Assembly (NCBI RefSeq): GCF_016902535.1
Contig: NZ_JACSNY010000016.1
Span: 1-41,775 of the forward strand
Direction of reading: 5' to 3'
Length of the DNA: 41,775 nt
DNA from: Anaerotignum lactatifermentans
GTDB lineage: Bacteria > Bacillota > Clostridia > Lachnospirales > Anaerotignaceae
Shown here: positions 7,294 through 14,253 of the stretch, piece by piece
Layout of the letters: each line of letters opens with the position of its first letter
How positions within the stretch are numbered: position 1 is the first letter of the stretch
Translations under genes and position numbers: made by a program
The notes under the pieces: model-generated
Database searches by the model: none
What the model saw: the letters and a program-made list of their open reading frames with translations, nothing else
What the model was told of the DNA's origin: nothing

Positions 7294-7583
7294 CGGGGGA
7301 GATTGCTTTTCGTGGGAAGGTATTTTTTTGACCTTTTTCGCCTGCCGCCCCTCCGCCCGAAAAACTTTTCTTCCTCCTTCTCCTCCTTTCGCCAAATCCA
7401 ACCTGCCGCGACAAAATAACACAGCCTTCGCCCGGACATCAGCCGCTCTTTTTTGCCCTTTTTCCCGTCTCCCCCCGACATTCTCCCACAGCCTTTGACA
7501 AAGTTTCCCAATTCCCGCGAAAACCGCAAAATATCCTGTAAAATCAATGGTTCTGCCCGGGGAATTTGTCTGGCGAAACCATA
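7294..7583. other. Non-coding leader region upstream of the spo0A promoter
   Basis: About 290 bp without a credible gene, unusually pyrimidine-rich on the plus strand (long C/T runs, for example near 7365-7395 and 7450-7480). TTTGACA at 7494-7500 is, on the minus strand, TGTCAAA, 6 of 7 with the Spo0A box TGTCGAA. This is weak support for autoregulation. No convincing sigma-H promoter was found by eye. Confidence 0.4.
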
Positions 7584-7612
7584 TTGTCAGCCCCTATCGC
7601 CTGTACTATAAT
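7584..7612 (+). promoter_or_regulatory. Sigma-A promoter of spo0A
   Basis: TTGTCA (7584-7589), 17-bp spacer, perfect TATAAT (7607-7612), 61 bp before the TTG start codon. Confidence 0.8.
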
Positions 7613-7673
7613 CAACCCAAAAGCAAGTATTATTTCCATATTCATTCATTAAACTACAAGCGGAGGGATTATT

Positions 7674-8468
7674 TTGAGCCAAAATACGATTAAAGTGCTG
7701 TTTGCCGATGATAATAAAGACTTTTGTGACATCGTTGTCAGCCATTTGAATAAACAAAACGACATTCATGTAGTAGCCGTTGCCGTGGACGGCATCGACG
7801 CCATGAACAAGATCCGGGAACATAAGCCGGATGTCGCCATCATCGATGGCATCATGCCCCGTCTGGATGGACTGGGTGTACTGGAGCGTCTCCAGAAAAA
7901 CCCGGATATGCACCAGCCCATCACCATCATACTATCGGCCATGAGTCAGGAAAAGGTTATCCAGCGGGCGCTGGATCTGGGAGCAGGCTATTACATGGTC
8001 AAGCCCTTTGATCTGGAATCTCTGACGGAACGCATCCGCCAGCTCATGCAGGAAAAGCCCGTTATCAAACAGGGCGGTTCCTTTTCCGCCGTCAATCCCG
8101 TTTCCTCGTCCTCCTTCGATCTGGAAACGAGAGTCACCAATATCCTTCATGAAATCGGCGTTCCCGCCCATATCCGGGGCTATCACTATATGCGGGAGGC
8201 CATCATCATGAGCGTCAACGATATGGATGTACTCAACTACATCACCAAGGAGCTGTACCCTTCCATCGCCAAAAAGTGCAACACCACGCCCAGCCGGGTA
8301 GAGCGGGCCATCCGCCACGCCATCGAAGTGGCCTGGAACCGGGGCAAGATCGACGCCATCGACGCTCTTTTCGGTTATACCATCAACAACCATAAAGGCA
8401 AACCCACCAACAGCGAATTTATTGCCCTCATCGCCGACCGTCTCCGTCTGGAACAGAAGGCAGGCTGA
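7674..8468 (+). CDS. spo0A: Sporulation master response regulator Spo0A
   Basis: A 264-residue Spo0A. The receiver domain (residues 1-120) has the acidic pair in [10 protein letters not shown], the phosphoacceptor Asp in [12 protein letters not shown] (near 62) and the conserved Lys in MVKPFD (near 109). The C-terminal DNA-binding domain (about 150-264) carries the near-invariant [40 protein letters not shown] and [15 protein letters not shown]. The start is TTG with GGAGGG 6 bases upstream. It stands alone between its own promoter and a strong terminator. spoIVB, the usual upstream neighbour, is not next to it; rsmA is. Confidence 0.98.
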   Translation: MSQNTIKVLFADDNKDFCDIVVSHLNKQNDIHVVAVAVDGIDAMNKIREHKPDVAIIDGIMPRLDGLGVLERLQKNPDMHQPITIILSAMSQEKVIQRALDLGAGYYMVKPFDLESLTERIRQLMQEKPVIKQGGSFSAVNPVSSSSFDLETRVTNILHEIGVPAHIRGYHYMREAIIMSVNDMDVLNYITKELYPSIAKKCNTTPSRVERAIRHAIEVAWNRGKIDAIDALFGYTINNHKGKPTNSEFIALIADRLRLEQKAG

Positions 8469-8473
8469 GAAGC

Positions 8474-8521
8474 AAAAAGGCGCGTGCCCTCCTGTTTTCC
8501 GGAAGACACACGCCTTTTTTT
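8474..8521. terminator. Bidirectional intrinsic terminator between spo0A and the Nif11-like gene
   Basis: AAAAAGGCGCGTG (8474-8486) pairs with CACACGCC plus a run of seven T (8507-8521). The A-run on the left supplies the T-run for the minus strand. Confidence 0.88.
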
Positions 8522-8528
8522 GTAGGAT

Positions 8529-8816
8529 TTATGATTTTTGCGCCAGAGCTTCCAGGGAGGCAAAAAACAGATCATAGCTGTCCTCCCAGCCCTCTAAGGG
8601 ATAGCTTGCGCCGCCATTGCAGCTTTTGAGCAGATTGGAGGCATATTCCTCCCCTTCCCCGAACAATTCCCCTACGGTAATGGGGAATCCCATTTCCGTG
8701 GCCAGGGTACACAATGCCTGGGCCGGGTCTTTTTCTTCTCTGGTGGCGAAAATCCGCTGGCGCAGTGCCGCGTCCGTCCCTGCCGCCTCCAGCAGTTTCC
8801 ATAACATCTCGTTCAT
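8529..8816 (-). CDS. Nif11-like small protein
   Basis: A 95-residue protein. Residues about 4-53 match the Nif11 leader pattern: a helix with LLEAAGTDAALRQRIF, then DPAQALCTLATEMGFPITVGELFG. After this come SCNGGASYPLEGWEDSYD (about 66-83) and a final helix. Nif11-type leaders precede modified peptides, with a GG site before the core; here NGGA could be such a site. The presumed core, however, has no Cys and few Ser/Thr, and no RiPP enzyme or peptidase-transporter is nearby. GAGGAGGAG precedes the ATG. The gene lies 68 bp after feoB on the same strand, so it may be an accessory of iron uptake instead. Confidence 0.7.
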   Translation of the reverse strand: MNEMLWKLLEAAGTDAALRQRIFATREEKDPAQALCTLATEMGFPITVGELFGEGEEYASNLLKSCNGGASYPLEGWEDSYDLFFASLEALAQKS

Positions 8817-8884
8817 AGCCTCTCCTCCTCTTTTGTATAAGTCCTGATAGATCTATCTTACCACAGTTAACCATAGATTTCCAT

Positions 8885-10936
8885 TTAAAAGACAAGAGAA
8901 AACAAAACACATCCTCCATGAACGGCCATACAAAGGAGCATCCCCACCAGAGTCGGCAGGCAGAAGGCCACCGCCATCCAGAAACTGCTGCCCGTTTCCT
9001 TTCGTATGGTCCAAAGGGTAGTAGCGCAGGGGAAATGGTTCAGCGAAAAGATCACGGCGCAAAGGGCCGTGGCCCAGGTCCAACCATTGGCCGCCAGCAA
9101 AGCTCCCGCCTGGGCCGTTCCCGCCTCTGTCAACATCCCTGTCTGGCTGTACACCATAAACAGTATGGGCAGTACAATTTCATTGGCGGGCATCCCCAGC
9201 AGAAAGGCCGCCAGAATCACGCCGGACAGCCCCATAAGACTGCCCAGCGGGTCCAGAAAGTCCGCCAGCAATCCCAGCAGCGTAGCATCCCCCAAAGAAA
9301 CATTGGCGCAGACCCAGAGAAAGGCCCCCGCCGGCAGCGCCACCGTCACCGCCCGCCCCAGTACAAATATGGTCCGATCCAAAAGACTGCGCAGCAGCAC
9401 CTGCCGGATCTGGGGACGGCGATAGGGTGGCAGTTCCAGCACAAAGGCCGAAGGCGTCCCCTTCAGCAGGGTCCGGCTGAGGAAAAAAGACACCGCCAGC
9501 GTCACGGTCACTGAGAACACCACCACAGCGCAGACAGCCGCGCCCCCAAGGAACGGCAGGCCCGCCGATAAAAAAATAGAGCAAAGCAGAATAATGGTGG
9601 GAAATCTGCCGTTGCAGGGCACAAAAACATTGGTCAGTATGGCGATGAGCCGTTCTCTGGGCGACTCTATGATCCGGCAGGCCGTAACACCGGCGGCGTT
9701 GCAGCCAAAGCCCATACAGAGGGTCAAAGCCTGTTTTCCATGGGCTCCGGCCCGCTGGAAAAAGCCGTCCAGCAGAAAAGCGATTCTGGGCAGCAGTCCC
9801 AGATCCTCCAGCAGCGTAAACAGCGGGAAAAAAATCGCCATAGGCGGCAGCATCACTGCCACCACCCAGCTGAGGGTCAGATACATCCCATCCATCAGCA
9901 GGCCTTCCAGCCAAAGAGGTGTTCCCAGCCCTTCCAATCCCTGTCGGAGCCAGCCGCCCAAAGTCTGAAAGCCGGACATGAGCCAGGAAGAAGGCAGGTT
10001 AGCGCCCGCCACGGTGATCCAGAACACCAGTGCCAGCAGCAATCCCATCCAGACGAAGCCCAAAGGGCTTTGCAGCAGCAGCCGGTCCAGCCGATGGGTC
10101 AGATCCCCTCCGGACACCGTTTCCCGGCGGCAGACCTGCCCGGCGATCCGTTCCGCCTCCTCCAGAAACCAGGCCGCCTGCTTTCTCCGCCAGACTTCCA
10201 CGTCATCCTCCAGAAGGGTTCCGGCCCCTTCCGACAGATACATCCATTCCAATATCTCGGCCGGCTCTTTGCCCTGTGCCATCATTTCCTCGTAAAACTC
10301 CGCACTGCCCTCCAGCACCTGACGGCAGAAGATCTCCCGGGGAAGACGGCCTTCCGCCCCCTCCGGCAGGCTTTCCCGAAGATAGTCCAAAGCGGGTTCT
10401 CCGCCGTCCTCCCCTGTTTTCTCATAAAAAAAAGAGAGGCTCTCCGCCCTGCGGCAAAGACTGGCTTTCAGTTCCTCCAGTCCCTTTCCTTCTCTGGCGA
10501 CAGTTTCCACCACCGGCAGGCCTGTCATCGCCTCCAGACGTTCTCTGGATACACAGATTCCCTGTTTTCTGGCCTCATCCACCAGATTCAGACAGAGGAC
10601 AACCCTGGGGTGGAGCCAGGCCGTTTGCAGCGCCAGCGGCAGATTCCGTTCCAGACTGCCTGCGTCCAGCACCACCAGCACCACATCCGCCTGTCCGGAA
10701 AGCAGGAACCCTTTGGCATAACGCTCCTCCGCCGAATCGGAAAACAGGGAATAGATCCCCGGCAAATCGACGATCTGCGCTTCTTTCCCCTCCAGCAGGC
10801 ACCTGCCTCTGGCTGTGCCTACGGTCTTTCCCGACCAGTTGCCTGTATGCTGCTTTAATCCGGTAAGGGCGTTAAAAACCGTGCTTTTCCCCGTGTTCGG
10901 ATTTCCCGCCAAAGCCACGCAAAGTCCTTTCTCCAT
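8885..10936 (-). CDS. feoB: Ferrous iron transporter FeoB
   Basis: A 683-residue polytopic inner-membrane Fe(II) transporter. The N-terminal G domain shows G1 GNPNTGKST (residues 11-19), the switch segment HTGNWSGKTVG, G3 DLPGIYS (about 58-64) and G4 NLVDEA (about 117-122). A helical spacer follows, then about eight or more membrane segments from residue 285 on, including the Gate motifs with conserved Cys (LCMGFGCNAAGVTACRII and FVPCNGRFPTII). The ATG abuts the feoA stop codon with no gap, so the genes are translationally coupled. Complete and normal in size. Confidence 0.97.
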   Translation of the reverse strand: MEKGLCVALAGNPNTGKSTVFNALTGLKQHTGNWSGKTVGTARGRCLLEGKEAQIVDLPGIYSLFSDSAEERYAKGFLLSGQADVVLVVLDAGSLERNLPLALQTAWLHPRVVLCLNLVDEARKQGICVSRERLEAMTGLPVVETVAREGKGLEELKASLCRRAESLSFFYEKTGEDGGEPALDYLRESLPEGAEGRLPREIFCRQVLEGSAEFYEEMMAQGKEPAEILEWMYLSEGAGTLLEDDVEVWRRKQAAWFLEEAERIAGQVCRRETVSGGDLTHRLDRLLLQSPLGFVWMGLLLALVFWITVAGANLPSSWLMSGFQTLGGWLRQGLEGLGTPLWLEGLLMDGMYLTLSWVVAVMLPPMAIFFPLFTLLEDLGLLPRIAFLLDGFFQRAGAHGKQALTLCMGFGCNAAGVTACRIIESPRERLIAILTNVFVPCNGRFPTIILLCSIFLSAGLPFLGGAAVCAVVVFSVTVTLAVSFFLSRTLLKGTPSAFVLELPPYRRPQIRQVLLRSLLDRTIFVLGRAVTVALPAGAFLWVCANVSLGDATLLGLLADFLDPLGSLMGLSGVILAAFLLGMPANEIVLPILFMVYSQTGMLTEAGTAQAGALLAANGWTWATALCAVIFSLNHFPCATTLWTIRKETGSSFWMAVAFCLPTLVGMLLCMAVHGGCVLFSLVF

Positions 10937-11161
10937 TCACTCCACCACCCTTATGATAATCTGTGACGCGTCTCTGTCCCGCAGGGCGATCATCGTCCCT
11001 TTTACGCAGTAAACTCTGGTACCGCCGCCAAAACAGCCATACAGCGGCCGTATCAGACTGCCGCCGCAAAACCCCAGCTCCATCAGCCGCAGCTGCGCGC
11101 CATCCTCCACCCGGCACAGCTGCCCCAGAGGGACCTGGGCCAAAGTAATCTCTTCCGCCAT
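10937..11161 (-). CDS. feoA: FeoA family SH3-like protein
   Basis: A 74-residue cytosolic SH3-like protein that supports FeoB. Family features: LAQVPLGQLCRV, LRLMELGFCGGSLIRPLYG and a final YCVKGTMIALRDRDASQIIIRV. GGGAGGG lies about 6-8 bases before the ATG. The stop codon is directly followed by the feoB start. The 190-bp region upstream holds two terminators of the preceding operon; no clear promoter or Fur/DtxR box was recognised by eye. Confidence 0.93.
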   Translation of the reverse strand: MAEEITLAQVPLGQLCRVEDGAQLRLMELGFCGGSLIRPLYGCFGGGTRVYCVKGTMIALRDRDASQIIIRVVE

Positions 11162-11245
11162 TGTTTTCCCTCCCGGCTACGATCATGTTATGGCCAATAT
11201 ATGGGAAAAAAAAGATCCTGTGCTTTTCCTCTTTGTTCTTTTGGT

Positions 11246-11284
11246 GAAAAAAAAGAAGCCCGGAAAGCGGCTTCCTAAAAAAAA
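11246..11284 (-). terminator. Second terminator after yycI
   Basis: GAAGCC (11255-11260) pairs with GGCTTC (11269-11274). On the minus strand a run of eight T follows (11254-11247). Together with the hairpin at 11288-11318 it insulates feoAB from the wal operon. Confidence 0.7.
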
Positions 11285-11318
11285 TCAGGCCAGCGTCTTT
11301 GATAAAAAGACGCCGGCC
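11277..11318 (-). terminator. First terminator after yycI (wal operon end)
   Basis: GGCCAGCGTCTTT (11288-11300) pairs with AAAGACGCCGGCC (11306-11318), one mismatch in 13. On the minus strand it is followed by GA and eight T (11286-11277). Confidence 0.85.
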
Positions 11319-11358
11319 ATGTCAATTTTTTGAAAAAACTATCTGTTTTGGCTCCTTC

Positions 11359-12213
11359 TCAGGATACCACCTGACAGGTATAGGCATTGATGATATAGGG
11401 CGAATCCAGCTCCATGGTATCTATCCGATAGCAGGGCACCAGATTCAGCGTACTGCCGGAGACGGATTCCGTCTGCTCTACCAGGTCATACCCCAGCTCC
11501 ATGCGGTTAACGGTGATCTCACCTTTTACCGTCTCCTCCTTCAGCGTCCGCATAAACGTCAGCAGGGCTTCATCCGCATAGAAGATATCCTTTTTCTCTC
11601 CCTGTTCTCCGGTGACCTGACCATAGGAAAATTCCACGCGATAAATCCCCTGGGCACAGACATAAACCCGGAACCAGTTGGAAAATATAAAATGACTCTT
11701 ATATTTCTGGTAAAACTCCACGCAGAAGCCATCCTCCGTATCCGCCACATCCGCCGAGACAAAATCAGGGAAGGCATCTTCGATCCCCTCCATATATTTT
11801 TCCGCGATCTGTACGGCGCTGCCCCGGTTGGTCTCTCCCCGTCCCGGTTCCACATCGGAAAAGCGCAGCACGCCATTGAGGCCTTCCAGAATCAGCTCTA
11901 GGCTGTCACTGCGGTAAACCATAGAGGTCTTTCCCGGCACCACAATGGTTTTCTCTCCCTGAAAGAAGATCTGCTCCAGCCGCTCCTTTGTATAAGAGGG
12001 CACCGTCACCGAAAGCCGGCTCATGGGCTGCGTCTCTGTGATGAGGTCTGTATACATTGTGATCCCATTTCTGGAAAGGACTTCAAAAATAGCTCTTTCC
12101 TGAGACGCCGTCATAGCGCCTGCCCGTTCCTGCTGATAGTTCAGTCCTGCCAGACAAACATTCAGCAGAAGCAGCAGCACGATCACAAATTTCTTCGCTC
12201 GTCCCCATTCCAT
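11359..12213 (-). CDS. yycI: YycI-like regulator of WalK
   Basis: A 284-residue membrane-anchored protein. The N-terminus MEWGRAKKFVIVLLLLLNVCLAGL is the typical YycI start: a short cytosolic W-K segment, then one membrane helix (about 8-26). The rest is extracytoplasmic, with two repeated alpha-beta halves as in YycH/YycI. In Bacillus YycI and YycH form a membrane complex that modulates the kinase WalK. It starts 24 bp after yycH with AAAGGAGGG upstream, and the operon ends at two terminators after it. The family is inferred from position and N-terminus; sequence in the family is very divergent. Confidence 0.85.
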   Translation of the reverse strand: MEWGRAKKFVIVLLLLLNVCLAGLNYQQERAGAMTASQERAIFEVLSRNGITMYTDLITETQPMSRLSVTVPSYTKERLEQIFFQGEKTIVVPGKTSMVYRSDSLELILEGLNGVLRFSDVEPGRGETNRGSAVQIAEKYMEGIEDAFPDFVSADVADTEDGFCVEFYQKYKSHFIFSNWFRVYVCAQGIYRVEFSYGQVTGEQGEKKDIFYADEALLTFMRTLKEETVKGEITVNRMELGYDLVEQTESVSGSTLNLVPCYRIDTMELDSPYIINAYTCQVVS

Positions 12214-12237
12214 AGACCGCCCTCCTTTCGTTTTTTT

Positions 12238-13641
12238 CTATTCCTGGATCTCCGGCGCTTCCTGCCAGGTCTCTATCATAAACAAATGGTCATACAGATT
12301 GACAAACCATTTCAGTCCAATATTTTCCGTATCCTGCGCATAATATCCCAGTACAATATTCTGCACATTATCCACGATCCGCTCTTCTACCTCTTCCTGA
12401 TAGGTCCGATTGGCTTCATCCAGCGCGTCAATAAACTGCACGTTCAATGCCGCCGTACGGTCCTCCGCCACATAATCCACCGCGTAGCGGCGGTATTTCT
12501 TCACGGCCTGTCCACGGACTGTAATCTCAATGGCATGGTCCATATCTATTTTTTCCCGGATCTCATCGGAAAGATAGACCGGCAGATTCCCCGCCACATA
12601 ATCAAAGCAGTATACCACCTGATTGCCCTGCTGGATGATATCGGAAAGATAAACATCCGTGTGCAAAGAGGTGTCGTTGCGCATAAAGTTACAGCTGATC
12701 TGATAGCCCTCTGCCAGGGACGCCTGGTTCTTGTCGGTGCCGTAGGTATCATAGCTGTAATACTCCAGCACCCGCTCACCGGGGTAATATTTTACCACCA
12801 CAGAGCTGTCACTGAAGGCAAAGTTTCCATATTCGTCCCGGCTGCTCCAATCCGCGGAGAAATTCTTGAAGAAGGCCTCCACGCTGTTTTCCAGAGTCAT
12901 CCTGCTGACCGCGCCCTCCTGCTCAAAGACGGGAGACTGGCGCAAAGTCGCGTAAGTATAGGGCAGCTGTGCCCACTGGGGCAGGAACAGATTCCGCTTT
13001 AACACAGAGGATGTAGTCTTTTGTCCCGTAGAGATATAGACCATATCGTCCTCGCCCTTTTGCAGTGCCTCGTAAAGGCTGGCCGAAGTCTTGCTTTTGG
13101 TACTGGTAAACAGCAGGTATTCGTTATTTTCCGAATTAACGAAATACACACTGCTCTTCTCCCCGCTGACCTTTCCCGGCACAATGGTAATATAGTCAAA
13201 GGCCTCCAGCTCCTGCGCTCCCCGGACATTCCGGTAACCGGCCAGATATTCCTCCGTAGACAGAAGGAAATCATACTGGAGTACCAGACACCGGCTTTGC
13301 AGGATCTCCTTCCAGTCGGCGTCTCCTGTTACGGCATCGCCGGAACTGCCGGAAAGGATCTCGCTCATGGTAGTATTGGCCATGGTCAGCAGGGTACTGC
13401 TGCCCACATCATCGGGGTAGTATACACTGAAATTGGAACCACCGTCGCCTACGGCATAACGGGTCGCCAGCAGTACCTCCCCATTGGCCTGATCCTCTTC
13501 GTTATTTTGAGAAAGACTCTCTAAAATGGTATAAAAAAAGTTATGGCTTGTTGTTCCCTGAAGCCATAACTCTCCTGTCTGATATACAGCGGTTATGACC
13601 AAAACAACAATGACAAAATTCGTGATTTTGTATAATTTCAT
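12238..13641 (-). CDS. yycH: YycH-like regulator of WalK
   Basis: A 467-residue protein with one N-terminal membrane helix (MKLYKITNFVIVVLVITAVYQ, about 8-25) and a long extracytoplasmic part. This architecture and the place between walK and yycI fit YycH. Recognisable stretches include ARSPVFEQEG-like and VYLSDEIREKIDMDHAIEITVRGQAVKKYRRYAVDYV. In the family it contacts WalK through its membrane helix together with YycI. The Shine-Dalgarno site (GGTGAG) is weak and the gene begins 29 bp after the secreted-protein gene, suggesting translation within the operon. Confidence 0.85.
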   Translation of the reverse strand: MKLYKITNFVIVVLVITAVYQTGELWLQGTTSHNFFYTILESLSQNNEEDQANGEVLLATRYAVGDGGSNFSVYYPDDVGSSTLLTMANTTMSEILSGSSGDAVTGDADWKEILQSRCLVLQYDFLLSTEEYLAGYRNVRGAQELEAFDYITIVPGKVSGEKSSVYFVNSENNEYLLFTSTKSKTSASLYEALQKGEDDMVYISTGQKTTSSVLKRNLFLPQWAQLPYTYATLRQSPVFEQEGAVSRMTLENSVEAFFKNFSADWSSRDEYGNFAFSDSSVVVKYYPGERVLEYYSYDTYGTDKNQASLAEGYQISCNFMRNDTSLHTDVYLSDIIQQGNQVVYCFDYVAGNLPVYLSDEIREKIDMDHAIEITVRGQAVKKYRRYAVDYVAEDRTAALNVQFIDALDEANRTYQEEVEERIVDNVQNIVLGYYAQDTENIGLKWFVNLYDHLFMIETWQEAPEIQE

Positions 13642-13670
13642 TTGATCTCACCGCTTCTTTATTTTATTTT

Positions 13671-14105
13671 TTAGTAAACCGTGCCGGGCAGAGCGATCAT
13701 ACTCTGCAATTCTTTTTTGATCCTCTGGGAGACCCGCTTGATGGTCACTGTATCAGAGGACAGCTCATAACCGCTTTTCTCCGCCGTCAGGGTCACATAA
13801 TTGTATCCCAGCGCCAAATCAATGGTAGCGGAAAAAATCCCCAGAGAACCCACGGTCAGATCCTGATACTGGGTCTGGACCATATCCCCGCCAGCGTTTT
13901 TCCGGCTGACGGAAACACTGATCTGTGTTCCCGGCTTCGCTTCGCCGTAAATGGTGCGCTGGCTGTCAAAGGTAGACTCTGTTTCCCAGCTTTCCAGATT
14001 CAGCCCACTGCTGACCGTAACGGGAGTTTCCGCCGCGAACGCGCTGACGGGAGAGAGACAGATCAACGCCGCCAGAAGCATTCCTATAATTCTTTTTCTT
14101 TTCAT
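13671..14105 (-). CDS. Small secreted protein inserted in the wal operon
   Basis: A 144-residue protein with a clear signal peptide: MKRKR, hydrophobic core IIGMLLAALICLSPVSAFA, cleavage after AFA or AFAA. The mature part is a single beta-rich domain (WETESTFDSQRTIYGEAKPGTQISVSVS; LGIFSATIDLALGYNYVTLTAEK; SSDTVTIKRV), like an Ig-like or bacterial surface beta-sandwich. No Cys for lipidation and no cell-wall anchor. The ATG at 14105 has AAGGAGG 8 bases upstream; a GTG nine bases earlier overlaps that site. It is driven by its own WalR/Pho-box promoter together with yycH and yycI. Role unknown; a WalK-sensor cofactor is an inference. Confidence 0.85.
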   Translation of the reverse strand: MKRKRIIGMLLAALICLSPVSAFAAETPVTVSSGLNLESWETESTFDSQRTIYGEAKPGTQISVSVSRKNAGGDMVQTQYQDLTVGSLGIFSATIDLALGYNYVTLTAEKSGYELSSDTVTIKRVSQRIKKELQSMIALPGTVY

Positions 14106-14156
14106 CTCTCTCACCTCCTTACCGGGAATTTCACACTACATTTCTATTGCTCCTTT

Positions 14157-14211
14157 ATTATACACTGGAAATATTACAGAACCGTTACAAAGGACTTACA
14201 GTTTGCTAACA
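14157..14211 (-). promoter_or_regulatory. Tandem WalR/Pho-type boxes and -10 box of the secreted protein-yycH-yycI unit
   Basis: On the minus strand four half-sites run TGTTAG, TGTAAG, TGTAAC, TGTAAT (14211-14206, 14200-14195, 14189-14184, 14178-14173), each separated by exactly 5 bases. After 10 bases comes a perfect TATAAT (14162-14157) with no good -35. The last two half-sites match the published WalR consensus TGTWAH-N5-TGTWAH; the spacing to the -10 is the one known for PhoB-class activators that replace the -35. It sits between walK and the secreted-protein gene. Confidence 0.75.
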
Positions 14212-14253
14212 CATTTTTCCTGTTCTCCTGCGGTGTATGGGAGAGAAAAATTC

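Noticed and set aside
7494-7500. Spo0A box upstream of spo0A
   Set aside because: Only one site, 6 of 7 matching; too weak to call an autoregulatory operator.
9740-10866. Long plus-strand frames opposite feoB (His/Gln/Pro-rich)
   Set aside because: Composition is that of an antisense frame; feoB signatures on the other strand are complete.
11162-11245. Fur or DtxR/IdeR box upstream of feoA
   Set aside because: No palindrome close to either consensus was seen by eye; left open rather than called.
12049-12056. A third TGTATACA palindrome
   Set aside because: It lies inside the yycI coding region, encodes part of MYTDL, and lacks the GTA extension and promoter context.
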